A DNA stretch of 7,182 nt from Burkholderiales bacterium (GCA_016197345.1 JACPVY010000486.1:1-7182); one strand, 5' to 3'; positions 1-6,521 are shown, counted from the first letter of the stretch. The notes: generated from the sequence alone by a model not told the origin. Numbers and translations are program-made.

Positions 1-1
1 A

Positions 2-334
2 TACATGGGTGGGCGCGAGGCGATTGCGACAGCAGAACGCTTATTAGCACAAGGCTATGCGCCGGATATGCCTATCGTTGCGATAGAAAATTGCAGCCGG
101 CCCGACGAGAGAATTTTTCGTTTGACGCTAGCGCAGATGGTGCATGGCTTGCCCGAGACTTCCGGGCCAGTGCTGGTCATGTTGGGGTGGGCGATGGCGC
201 GGCGTGAAGCAAATAGCAGCGCTGGCCCACTTAAATCACACTTCAGCAAGGACTATTTACCGGCAGCGCGCTCGCGTTGTAAGGCCTTTCTATCTTCGAG
301 GCGAAACACCATTTGCGCACATCCTTGGTTATAG
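2..334 (+). CDS. cobA: Uroporphyrinogen-III C-methyltransferase (SUMT), 3' part only
   Basis: SUMT uses S-adenosylmethionine to methylate uroporphyrinogen III at C2 and C7, giving precorrin-2 for siroheme (sulfite and nitrite reductases) or cobalamin. Only the C-terminal third is in the window, in the frame starting at base 2. The first readable residues, YMGGREA, match the internal YMG motif of the family, so the ATG at base 5 is not the start. ENCSRPDERIFRLTL matches the family's ENxSxPxER...TL segment, and GPVLVMLGWA matches the last core strand. After that strand the frame continues about 48 residues to a TAG at 332-334, longer than the usual short SUMT tail. The last 26 or so codons lie antisense to the convergent secreted-protein gene. 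The tail could be genuine or the result of a lost stop or small indel: a TGA stands in another frame at 205-207. The family call is firm; the true C-terminus is not. Confidence 0.83.
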   Translation, partial: YMGGREAIATAERLLAQGYAPDMPIVAIENCSRPDERIFRLTLAQMVHGLPETSGPVLVMLGWAMARREANSSAGPLKSHFSKDYLPAARSRCKAFLSSRRNTICAHPWL

Positions 335-720
335 TCATCGGCCGCCTTGTTATAGGCCTCACTGGCCGCCTGCGCCTGTCGCGCTTGCTCTTGATATTCG
401 GCGACTAAGCGCTGATGGGCGCTTTCTTTCGCATGAAAATCCAGCACCGCATCGCCATCCATCGTATTGAGTTGTTTTTGCGATTCGTCTAATTGCGCTT
501 GCGCCACACGTATCTGATTTCGCAGCATGGTATTAGCAGCGATGGCCTGATTCACCTCTTGCTGTTGGCGTTTGAGCTGGCTCTCAGCGAGATCGCACAC
601 CCGTAATTGCTCACGGGTCGCGTGTTTCAATGCTCTTTCACGCTCGCTATTGGCGCCTGGGACGGAATACGCAGGCGCAGCCAGCAAGGCCAGTACACAG
701 ATTAACAATTTCTCTTTCAT
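253..720 (-). CDS. Secreted coiled-coil-like protein with two cysteines, unknown function (paralogue A)
   Basis: I do not recognise a named family. The 155-residue product starts MKEKLLICVLALLAAPAYS, a signal peptide with likely cleavage near residue 19, so it should act in the periplasm or outside the cell. The rest is polar and rich in Gln, Ala and charged residues, and residues 45-125 look helical and probably coiled-coil. There are two mature cysteines, C42 in REQLRVC and C134 in DYNQGCAQ, which could form a disulfide. I chose ATG 720 over the in-frame ATG at 753: it begins the signal peptide directly and has GAAGG 3-4 nt upstream. It lies 39 bp downstream of a related gene on the same strand, probably in one transcript. 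It shares REQLxxC, QLK.Q..EV and DYNxxCxQxxFxxEDRxxL with that neighbour, plus the final codons GGT AAA TAG. Its 3' end overlaps the convergent cobA frame by 82 bp. Confidence 0.78.
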   Translation of the reverse strand: MKEKLLICVLALLAAPAYSVPGANSERERALKHATREQLRVCDLAESQLKRQQQEVNQAIAANTMLRNQIRVAQAQLDESQKQLNTMDGDAVLDFHAKESAHQRLVAEYQEQARQAQAASEAYNKAADDYNQGCAQMVFRLEDRKALQRERAAGK

Positions 721-759
721 TTGCCTTCGCTCAATCGCAGTTGACTCGCTCACCTCACG

Positions 760-1131
760 CTATTTACCATTTGCAATTGCGGTATCGCTAGGCACTTGCT
801 GCAAAAACAAGACGGTGCGATCTTCGGCATTAAATAGCGTTTGCGTACAGCGGCGATTATAGTCTGCCACCGCTTGATCTTTGGGCACATATTTCTTACC
901 GTCTTCAATCCCCGCTTTCTGTCCTTCCAAGCGCTGTAGCCAAGCATCGCTTTCCGCTAGCGCGAGATCAACCTCTGCCGCCTGCATTTTCAACTGCTTT
1001 GCCGCCCCATTGCAGGCTTGCAATTGTTCACGGCTAGCAGGTTTTGCTGCCCCTACAGGCTGCACAACATCGGCTGCTAGCGCAGGGAGCATGGAACAAG
1101 CCAAGGCCAACAATACGATTTTGTGTCTCAT
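760..1131 (-). CDS. Small secreted protein with two cysteines, unknown function (paralogue B)
   Basis: The product has 123 residues. It has a clear signal peptide, MRHKIVLLALACSMLPALA, with an ALA|A cleavage site at 19/20, so it should be exported by Sec. The mature part is about 104 residues, polar and mostly helical, with two cysteines (C40 in REQLQAC and C95 in DYNRRCTQ). I recognise no named domain. It is plainly related to the downstream gene at 253-720, but the stretch between the cysteines is about 37 residues shorter. The start is supported by AGGGG at 1141-1145 with 8 nt before the ATG. It is the first gene of the probable two-gene unit, so its promoter should lie in the AT-rich region above 1131, although I could not find a convincing -35/-10 pair there. 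Both products end in Gly-Lys with identical codons. A structural or envelope-stress role is possible, but the sequence does not show it. Confidence 0.8.
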   Translation of the reverse strand: MRHKIVLLALACSMLPALAADVVQPVGAAKPASREQLQACNGAAKQLKMQAAEVDLALAESDAWLQRLEGQKAGIEDGKKYVPKDQAVADYNRRCTQTLFNAEDRTVLFLQQVPSDTAIANGK

Positions 1132-1400
1132 CTATGATTCCCCTAGCTTTTTGTCATGATTATTGTGTTGCCGACATTTCCGCTATTCACAATGAAAAGG
1201 GAAACAAGAGTGGAAAAATGCAGTATCTAAAAAATGTAGTATCTAAGCTTACCGCCTAGGGTGGAGCGCGAAAACGGTAGCGAGCGATGCAGAGTTTAGC
1301 CTGAGACGATGAATTAAGAAGCGAAACTTTTACCTTGAAAAAAACAAGCTCGCCAGTTCAATCATACTCGCAAAGTTTTTTTCCGAGGTTCCCTGCGATG
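1132..1400. other. AT-rich intergenic region between the secreted-protein pair and cbiX
   Basis: This 269-bp stretch holds no credible gene on either strand. It must carry the promoter of the secreted-protein pair (minus strand) and the 3' end of the lptF-lptG-cbiX transcript. I see the Shine-Dalgarno AGGGG at 1141-1145 and an AATAAT -10-like hexamer at 1164-1159 on the minus strand without a good -35. I also see a tandem repeat at 1214-1246 and a short inverted repeat, CTTG-A7-CAAG, at 1334-1348. That inverted repeat is too weak to call a terminator. No strong intrinsic terminator for the cbiX end is visible. Confidence 0.6.
1214..1246. repeat. Two-copy tandem direct repeat, 16-bp period
   Basis: The 17-mer AAAAATGCAGTATCTAA (1214-1230) is followed with a period of 16 by AAAAATGTAGTATCTAA (1230-1246). 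The copies differ at one base and share base 1230. Looser relatives of the core, ATGCAGAGTTTAGC (1287-1300) and ATGCAATACTTAGC (1417-1430, inside the cbiX 3' end), lie nearby. The repeat sits 83-115 bp upstream of the start of the secreted-protein pair. That is a possible place for a regulator site, but a slippage duplication is equally possible. Confidence 0.7.
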
Positions 1401-1781
1401 TCATACACAACTAGCGATGCAATACTTAGCAATCGCCCGCATCACCTCATCGTCTTCGCCGATGGCCTGCGCAATGGTGATATCTAACGCGGGTAATTGC
1501 TCTTTTAAATTTGCCACCATCTGCGGCAAATCGCGCAAGACATGCCCACCTTGCGCTAAAAACACCGGGACTAGCGTGATCTTTTGCACGCCATCTGCCA
1601 CCATTTGCGGCACTATTTCCGGTAAGCCGGGCGTCATAAACTCTAAAAACGCCAACTCGACCCGCACCGCCGGGCGCTCACTCCGCACTAGCGCTTGTAA
1701 GCGCTTAAACGGCTCGGCCCAACGCGCATCGCGCGCGCCATGGGCAAATAAAATCAATCCTTGCTCGCTCTTGTTCGTCAT
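1401..1781 (-). CDS. cbiX: Sirohydrochlorin chelatase, short CbiX type
   Basis: CbiX-type class II chelatases insert Co2+ or Fe2+ into sirohydrochlorin. In a siroheme-making bacterium this is the step after CobA and the precorrin-2 dehydrogenase. The product has 126 residues, the length of the single-domain CbiX-S form, and should be cytoplasmic. Both metal/porphyrin-binding histidines are present: H14 in LFAHGARD and H80 in FLAQGGHVLRDLP. The ELAFLEFMTPGLPE segment between them is also typical. The start is the ATG at 1781, whose first bases overlap the lptG stop (ATGA, 1778-1781), with GGTGGA about 7 nt upstream. An ATG at 1865 in the same frame would give a 28-residue extension that only reads the lptG 3' end in another frame, so I rejected it. 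Overlapping start and stop suggests translation coupled to lptG. Whether iron or cobalt is the natural substrate cannot be read from the sequence. Confidence 0.9.
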   Translation of the reverse strand: MTNKSEQGLILFAHGARDARWAEPFKRLQALVRSERPAVRVELAFLEFMTPGLPEIVPQMVADGVQKITLVPVFLAQGGHVLRDLPQMVANLKEQLPALDITIAQAIGEDDEVMRAIAKYCIASCV

Positions 1782-2938
1782 GTTCGTTCCACCCGCCATA
1801 GCGCTAGCAAGGCCAGCATAAAATATAAGAAGGACGGCGCAATCGCCGTCAACAAAGGCGGCCAAGTATTCAACAAGGCCAAGGTAGAAAATAGGCTGTT
1901 GAGCAAATGGAAGCTAATCCCCATCATGATGCCGATGAAAATTTTCAAACTCACGCCGCCGCTACGCACATGCAAATAGGCAAACGGCAAAGCCAGCGCC
2001 ATCATCACGAAGACAGCGAGCGGATATGTCACTTTTTTCCAGAAGGCGATTTCATAGCGTTGACTGCTTTGCCGATTTTCCGTCAAGTGGCTGCTAAACA
2101 AGGCCAAATCATGCGACGACATCCGATCAGGATCGGAAGCAAATAACACCGTCATCAATTGCGGCGTAATTTCAGAGACGATATTTTTTTCTTTAAAACC
2201 TTTAGCGCTGACGATTTTCAAATCTTTGACATTCAAATCCATCGTCGTCCAACGCTTGCCCGCATCACCATCAAAAACCGTTTCGACACCCTCACTCAAA
2301 TGCCAGGTGTTCTGTCCCTGAAAATGCGCACGTTTCGCTGTAATCAAATTTTTGAGACGAAAGTCTTGATCAAACTCATAGAATTTCAAGTTTTGCAGCG
2401 TTCCATCGGCGCTGGTTTCACCAACATTGATAAAGCGTGTCCCAATAGCAGTGCCTGTCACGCCATTGCTCTTGATCACATCTTTGGTCCACAAACCACT
2501 GCGAAATTCATGGCTCAAACCGGTGCCCACCATCCGCAATTTCATTTGCTGCCCCCATTGGGTCGACACCGGGGCAATAAACTCACCAAAGACAAAGGTG
2601 ATGATGGCTAAAATAAAACCGATGCGAAACAAGATGCCGCCCGCCATCCAAGTGGACATGCTAGACGCACGCATGATGGTAAATTCCGAGCGCGCCGCCA
2701 ATTGCGCTAATGCATAAATAGTGCCGATCAGCGCCGCAATCGGCAAAGCGTCATAGGCATATTGTGGCAAGCCCGCTAGCACATACAAAAACGCATGCTG
2801 CAAGCGATATTCGCCCTTACCTATCACGGCAGATTCGCCATTGAGTTCCAAAAAGGCGAATAAGGCCAAAAACGCCAACAGCACAAAGACCACCGACTGC
2901 GTGATTTCGCGCCGAAAATAGCGGTGTAAAACTTTCAT
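1778..2938 (-). CDS. lptG: LPS export permease LptG
   Basis: LptG pairs with LptF and two LptB ATPases in the inner-membrane LptB2FG transporter, which extracts lipopolysaccharide and passes it to LptC, LptA and the outer-membrane LptDE complex. The 386-residue product fits the YjgP/YjgQ family. It has a first membrane helix at about 13-33, helices near 52-80 and 98-122, a large periplasmic domain at about 125-305, and three C-terminal helices. The short motif LAARSEFTIMRASS (R83-S84-E85) after the second helix corresponds to the cytoplasmic coupling region that contacts LptB. I chose ATG 2938 (MKVLHRYFRREI), which overlaps the lptF stop as ATGA (2935-2938) and has GGA about 9 nt upstream. 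An in-frame ATG at 2974 would only add residues from within lptF. The next gene, cbiX, starts inside the lptG stop in the same way. Confidence 0.95.
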   Translation of the reverse strand: MKVLHRYFRREITQSVVFVLLAFLALFAFLELNGESAVIGKGEYRLQHAFLYVLAGLPQYAYDALPIAALIGTIYALAQLAARSEFTIMRASSMSTWMAGGILFRIGFILAIITFVFGEFIAPVSTQWGQQMKLRMVGTGLSHEFRSGLWTKDVIKSNGVTGTAIGTRFINVGETSADGTLQNLKFYEFDQDFRLKNLITAKRAHFQGQNTWHLSEGVETVFDGDAGKRWTTMDLNVKDLKIVSAKGFKEKNIVSEITPQLMTVLFASDPDRMSSHDLALFSSHLTENRQSSQRYEIAFWKKVTYPLAVFVMMALALPFAYLHVRSGGVSLKIFIGIMMGISFHLLNSLFSTLALLNTWPPLLTAIAPSFLYFMLALLALWRVERT

Positions 2939-4056
2939 GAGATTTTCCAGATACAGCGTTTGACGCGGCCCCACAAGACTTTAGGATGCCAAGCGCTATT
3001 GACATTGACATACCACGCAAACAAAAACGCGATCAGCAATGCAAAGACTAAGTGCAGCGGCCACCATGCGAGTGAAAACTTGATACGGTTTTGGATCACG
3101 CTAGACTGTAGCGCACTGACCAAACTGCTATAAGTGACATACAGCAGCAAGGCAAAAATCAAATTCGCCGAGCGACCTGCGCGCGGATTGACAAAGCCCA
3201 ATGGAATTGCCAACAGCATCAGCAACAAGGCCATCACAGGCAAGCTGATACGCCACATTAATTCACCGAGATTATAAATTGTCGGCAGCCGTATCAATTC
3301 TTGCGTGCTGCGCGCTTTTGACGATTGATCGTTCTCTAGTTGCGGCCCCTTGCTGGCGATGCGTACCGTATAGCGTTCAAATTCCATCAATTGGAAATCA
3401 GCTTGGGTTGCCACGCCGTCATAGCGCCGCCCTTTTTGCATCACCAACATCTTGTCGCCATTCGGGCGCGTTTCTATCATGCCTTCTTTCGCCACGATGA
3501 CGCTAGTGCGTCCCCCCTCAGTGCCGCTGACAAACACGTTTTGCACCTTGGTGACATCGCCCGAGATTCCTTCGACGAAAAAAATCCGGTCTGAACTCGA
3601 CGATTCTTGAAATTTACCGGGTGCGACTTTGGCGATATCTTCGCGTTTTTCAAAGCGCTCTTTAAATTCATCGCTCTGTCGATTGGCCCAAGGTGTCACC
3701 ACTAAACTGAGCACGGCGGTCAGCACGACCAGCGGCATGCCAAACCCCAGTACAGGGCGAATCCAGCGCACTAAGCTCTGGCCGGAAGCGAACCACACTA
3801 CCATTTCCGAATCTTGATAACATCGCGTCACCACCATCAACACTGAAATAAAACCCGTCAATATCAGCAAAATTGGCATATGATTCAGGGCCGCAAAACC
3901 AATCAGCGCAATAACATCCGTCGATGCGACCTTCCCTCCAGCCGCCTGCCCGAGGATTTTGATCAGCATAAAAGTGATGATGATGGTGAAAATAGCAGTA
4001 AAGACCGCACCTGCGGTACTGACTAATTCGCGTTGTAAAGAGCGCTGAAAGATCAT
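2935..4056 (-). CDS. lptF: LPS export permease LptF
   Basis: LptF is the second membrane half of LptB2FG and lies in the inner membrane. The 373-residue product has the family layout. Three N-terminal helices lie at about 13-36, 49-77 and 99-121, followed by a periplasmic beta-rich domain at about 125-265 and three C-terminal helices to about residue 352. Family landmarks are the opening MIFQRSLQREL, the coupling segment RCYQDSEMVVWFASG (78-92) and PRAGRSANLIF from residue 291. The start is fixed: an in-frame TAA stands three codons upstream (4065-4063), and the next Met (residue 30) is inside the first helix. No Shine-Dalgarno precedes the ATG; instead a TATAAT lies 5 nt upstream, so the message may be leaderless. 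It is the first gene of lptF-lptG-cbiX and divergent from pepA, an arrangement also known from E. coli for lptFG and pepA. Confidence 0.96.
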   Translation of the reverse strand: MIFQRSLQRELVSTAGAVFTAIFTIIITFMLIKILGQAAGGKVASTDVIALIGFAALNHMPILLILTGFISVLMVVTRCYQDSEMVVWFASGQSLVRWIRPVLGFGMPLVVLTAVLSLVVTPWANRQSDEFKERFEKREDIAKVAPGKFQESSSSDRIFFVEGISGDVTKVQNVFVSGTEGGRTSVIVAKEGMIETRPNGDKMLVMQKGRRYDGVATQADFQLMEFERYTVRIASKGPQLENDQSSKARSTQELIRLPTIYNLGELMWRISLPVMALLLMLLAIPLGFVNPRAGRSANLIFALLLYVTYSSLVSALQSSVIQNRIKFSLAWWPLHLVFALLIAFLFAWYVNVNSAWHPKVLWGRVKRCIWKIS

Positions 4057-4093
4057 TGACGATTATAATGGCGGCTATAGATAGGAGAACCAC
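4057..4093. promoter_or_regulatory. Divergent lptF/pepA spacer with palindromic -10 and pepA ribosome binding site
   Basis: Only 37 bp separate the two start codons. The 8-bp palindrome ATTATAAT at 4062-4069 yields a perfect TATAAT on the plus strand (4064-4069, toward pepA) and on the minus strand (4067-4062, toward lptF). On the pepA side a start site near 4076 would leave a short leader with AGGAG at 4083-4087, 6 nt before the ATG. On the lptF side only CGTCA separates the hexamer from the ATG. The -35 boxes are poor on both sides: TTCTCC at 4089-4084 for lptF, and nothing good for pepA near 4041-4046. The call rests on the hexamers and the geometry. Confidence 0.55.
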
Positions 4094-5596
4094 ATGGACT
4101 TTAGCATAAAAACCATCGACGCAAAAACCTCGCTTGCTTCCGTCAAAGCTGGCTGTATCGTAGTAGCGGTATATGAAAATAAGAAATTGTCGAGCCAGGC
4201 ACAAAGCTTGGATCTGAAAGGCGCTATCACTGCCGCCATCAAATCGGGCGATATTTCAGGTAAAGCTGGGCGCACTTTGATGCTGCGCAAGCTCGAAGGC
4301 GTGGCAGCAGAACGCGTGTTATTGGTCGGCGTAGGCAGCAATGAAGTCGTCACTGAGCGCGATTACAGTTCGGCGGTAGAAGCGAGCTTGCGTGCGCTGG
4401 CTCCGCTCGGTTCGAGCGACGCCGTGCTGACGCTGACGCAATTGGAAGTCAAAGGCCGCGATACCAACTGGGCAGTAAAAACCGCCGTTACCGCTGGCCA
4501 AGCCCAAGAATACAGCACCGAATTCCTGAAAAGCAAAAAAGAAAACGAAGCAACTGCGCTCAAAAAATTGACCTTGACCGTCGCTTCCAGCAAAGCTGCG
4601 ACGTCTGCAAAAGCCGCAATTGCCCAAGCGCTGGCGCTGGCAAACGGCATCGCACTGGCAAAAGAATTGGGTGATTTAGCGCCGAACGTGGTCACCCCGA
4701 CTTATCTGGGCAACCTCGCTAAAAAACTCGGCAAAGAACATAAACTCGAGATCGAAGTGCTCGAGCGCAAACAAATCGAAGCGCTGAAAATGGGCAGCTT
4801 CTTGGCTGTCGCACAAGGTAGCGATGAACCACCACGCTTCATCGTCATGAAGCACATGGGCGGCAAACCAAAAGATGCGCCGGTGGTCTTGGTTGGCAAA
4901 GGCATTACCTTCGATTCCGGCGGTATTTCCTTGAAACCCGGCGCTGGCATGGATGAAATGAAATACGACATGGGCGGCGCTGCTTCGGTGTTTGGCACGA
5001 TGCGTGCGATCACAGAAATGGGCCTGAAAATGAATGTGATCGGCGTTGTCGCTACCTGCGAAAACATGCCGTCTGGCCGCGCGACCCGCCCTGGCGATAT
5101 CGTCACCTCGATGTCTGGCCAAACGATTGAAATTTTGAATACCGATGCTGAAGGTCGTTTGATCTTGGCTGACGCGCTCACCTATGTTGAGCGCTTCAAC
5201 CCAGCCGCCGTGATCGACATCGCGACTTTGACTGGCGCTTGCGTGGTGTCCCTCGGTAGCCATACCTCGGGCTTATTCACCCGCCACGATGAAGCACACG
5301 ATAGCTTAGCAAATGATTTACTGGCCGCTGGTGTAGAAGCAGGTGACGTCGCATGGCGTATGCCATTGTTTGACATCTATCAAGAGCAAATGAAATCGAA
5401 TTTTGCCGACATCCCGAATATGGGGACACCCGGTGCCGGTTCCATCATCGCGGCTTGCTTCCTCGAGCGCTTCACCCGTAAATACACCTGGGCGCACTTG
5501 GACGTGGCTGGCACAGCGTGGAAAACCTCGCCTAAAGGTGCAACTGGCCGCCCAGTAGGCTTGCTGACCAGCTATCTGCAAAAACGCGCGGGCTAA
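4094..5596 (+). CDS. pepA: Cytosol (leucyl) aminopeptidase, M17 family
   Basis: PepA removes N-terminal residues, preferably Leu, from peptides in the cytoplasm using two metal ions. In E. coli it is also a DNA-binding protein in Xer recombination and carAB control; whether that holds here is unknown. The 500-residue length is normal: an N-terminal macro-like domain to about residue 165 and a catalytic domain from about 180. The metal and catalytic residues are all present: K269 and D274 in [12 protein letters not shown]281, D292, and D351, E353 and R355 in the NTDAEGRL signature. Each lies one position before its E. coli counterpart. The ATG at 4094 has AGGAG 6 nt upstream and fits the family start. 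Codon use is even and GC-ended, suggesting good expression. The gene is divergent from lptF and closed by an intrinsic terminator. The holC gene that often follows pepA in proteobacteria is not here. Confidence 0.97.
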   Translation: MDFSIKTIDAKTSLASVKAGCIVVAVYENKKLSSQAQSLDLKGAITAAIKSGDISGKAGRTLMLRKLEGVAAERVLLVGVGSNEVVTERDYSSAVEASLRALAPLGSSDAVLTLTQLEVKGRDTNWAVKTAVTAGQAQEYSTEFLKSKKENEATALKKLTLTVASSKAATSAKAAIAQALALANGIALAKELGDLAPNVVTPTYLGNLAKKLGKEHKLEIEVLERKQIEALKMGSFLAVAQGSDEPPRFIVMKHMGGKPKDAPVVLVGKGITFDSGGISLKPGAGMDEMKYDMGGAASVFGTMRAITEMGLKMNVIGVVATCENMPSGRATRPGDIVTSMSGQTIEILNTDAEGRLILADALTYVERFNPAAVIDIATLTGACVVSLGSHTSGLFTRHDEAHDSLANDLLAAGVEAGDVAWRMPLFDIYQEQMKSNFADIPNMGTPGAGSIIAACFLERFTRKYTWAHLDVAGTAWKTSPKGATGRPVGLLTSYLQKRAG

Positions 5597-5626
5597 GCGC
5601 TAGCAACTCAGATTGCGTTTGGCTAC

Positions 5627-5659
5627 AATCGCCGCCGCGGCAACACGGCGGCGATTTTT
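5627..5659 (+). terminator. Intrinsic (Rho-independent) terminator of pepA
   Basis: A perfect 11-bp stem, AATCGCCGCCG (5627-5637) paired with CGGCGGCGATT (5646-5656), has an 8-nt loop and runs into TTTTT (5655-5659). It lies 30 bp after the pepA stop. There is no T-run on the opposite strand, so it should work only in the plus direction. It separates pepA from xth, which therefore needs its own promoter. Confidence 0.93.
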
Positions 5660-5689
5660 ACACCAGCGCTAGGTAAGCTCGCCTGTCCC

Positions 5690-5715
5690 CTATTCTGCTC
5701 TCTTCTCTATTCTGC
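5690..5715 (+). repeat. Repeated CTATTCTGC in the pyrimidine-rich xth leader
   Basis: CTATTCTGC occurs at 5690-5698 and again at 5707-5715 with a 17-bp period, inside a C/T-rich stretch just before the xth ATG. Each copy carries TATTCT, a 4/6 match to the -10 consensus, but neither has a recognisable -35. A promoter must lie between the pepA terminator and 5726. These are the best candidates I can see, and they are weak. Confidence 0.4.
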
Positions 5716-5725
5716 ATACACCGCC

Positions 5726-6493
5726 ATGAAAATCGCCTGCTGGAACGTCAATTCCCTCAAAGTTCGCCTGCCGCAAGTGTTGCAATGGCTGGCTAATAAT
5801 CCGGTCGATGCCCTATGTCTGCAAGAAACCAAGCTAACGGATGATAAATTCCCGCTGGCGGAAATCAATGCGGCGGGCTATCACTGCGCATTTAGCGGCC
5901 AAAAGACCTATAACGGTGTCGCTATTTTGTCGCGCACTCCGCTTACTGATATCGTCAAAAATAATCCGCTCTTCCCCGACGAACAGCAACGCATCATTGC
6001 TGCCACGGTGAATGGCGTACGTTTGGTTTGTGTGTATGTCCCCAATGGTCAAGCGCTCGATTCAGAAAAATATCCATATAAATTATCGTGGCTAGCCAGT
6101 TTGCGCGAATGGTTTGCGCAAGAGATGCAAGCCAACAGCAAATTTGCGGTACTGGGCGACTACAATATCGCCCCCAAAGATGAAGATGTGCATGATCCCG
6201 TTGCGTGGGAAGGACAAGTACTTGTCTCGGAACCAGAGCGCGCTGCATGGCAAGCCCTGCTCGATCTCGGTTTGCACGATTCATTCCGCTTGTTTGAGCA
6301 TCCGCCCAAGTCATTTAGCTGGTGGGATTATCGGCAAATGGGTTTCCGCCTGAACAAAGGGCTGCGCATCGACCATATTTTGCTCTCCAACGAATTGAAA
6401 GCCGTGTGCAGCGCGTGTGAAATCGACAAATTGCCGCGTAAATGGGAGCAACCATCCGACCACACCCCTGTCATCGCTACCCTAGATTTGTAA
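5726..6493 (+). CDS. xth: Exodeoxyribonuclease III (AP endonuclease, Xth family)
   Basis: ExoIII-family enzymes cut DNA 5' of abasic sites and trim 3' blocking groups in base-excision repair, and have Mg2+-dependent 3'-5' exonuclease activity on duplex DNA. The 255-residue product is a full single endonuclease/exonuclease/phosphatase domain. The catalytic set is visible: N7 in CWNVNS, E34 in LQETK, Y104 in YVPNG, D145 and N147 in GDYNIAP, D216 in RIDHIL, and D245-H246 in PSDHTP. SFSWWDYRQMGFRLNKGLRI is the usual DNA-contact region. The ATG at 5726 gives the canonical start MKIACWNVNSLK, and no other start codon is in frame between it and the pepA terminator. No Shine-Dalgarno is present; the leader is pyrimidine-rich. 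A secreted-protein gene follows after 28 bp. Family assignment is certain; the choice between xthA and exoA naming is not. Confidence 0.95.
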   Translation: MKIACWNVNSLKVRLPQVLQWLANNPVDALCLQETKLTDDKFPLAEINAAGYHCAFSGQKTYNGVAILSRTPLTDIVKNNPLFPDEQQRIIAATVNGVRLVCVYVPNGQALDSEKYPYKLSWLASLREWFAQEMQANSKFAVLGDYNIAPKDEDVHDPVAWEGQVLVSEPERAAWQALLDLGLHDSFRLFEHPPKSFSWWDYRQMGFRLNKGLRIDHILLSNELKAVCSACEIDKLPRKWEQPSDHTPVIATLDL

Positions 6494-6521
6494 TCGTTCA
6501 CGATCATTTTTGGAAATGGAT

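Noticed and set aside
144..470. A plus-strand open frame of 108 codons overlapping the cobA end and the secreted-protein gene.
   Set aside because: It reads the SUMT core strand out of frame and then the complement of the secreted-protein gene. Its composition is not protein-like.
1159..1192. A promoter for the secreted-protein pair formed by TTGTGA and AATAAT on the minus strand.
   Set aside because: The two hexamers are 22 bp apart, too far for a normal sigma-70 promoter, and no better -35 is present at 16-18 bp.
1334..1348. CTTG-A7-CAAG as a terminator for the lptF-lptG-cbiX transcript.
   Set aside because: The stem is only 4 bp and the run of T sits in the loop on the minus strand, not after the hairpin.
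2159..2611. A 150-codon plus-strand open frame inside lptG.
   Set aside because: It is antisense to the conserved periplasmic domain of LptG, with no start signal or recognisable motif.
4056..4083. TTGACG (4056-4061) with TATAGA or TAGATA as a second pepA promoter.
   Set aside because: The spacers are 14 and 16 bp with poor -10 boxes, and the start site would fall on or after the pepA Shine-Dalgarno.
3668..4204. A 178-codon open frame on the minus strand over the lptF 5' half and the lptF/pepA spacer.
   Set aside because: It is lptF read in another frame. It crosses the divergent spacer, and its translation has no family-like features.
4676..5263. A 195-codon open frame antisense to pepA.
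   Set aside because: It lies fully inside the pepA catalytic domain. Its His/Ala/Phe-rich content is what the complement of a well-biased gene gives, and it has no ribosome binding site.
4094..5596. CTAG seems common in the rest of the window (about 20 by eye) but absent from pepA.
   Set aside because: The strong codon bias of pepA, which avoids CTA and TAG-containing codon pairs, explains this without special meaning, and the count was made by eye.
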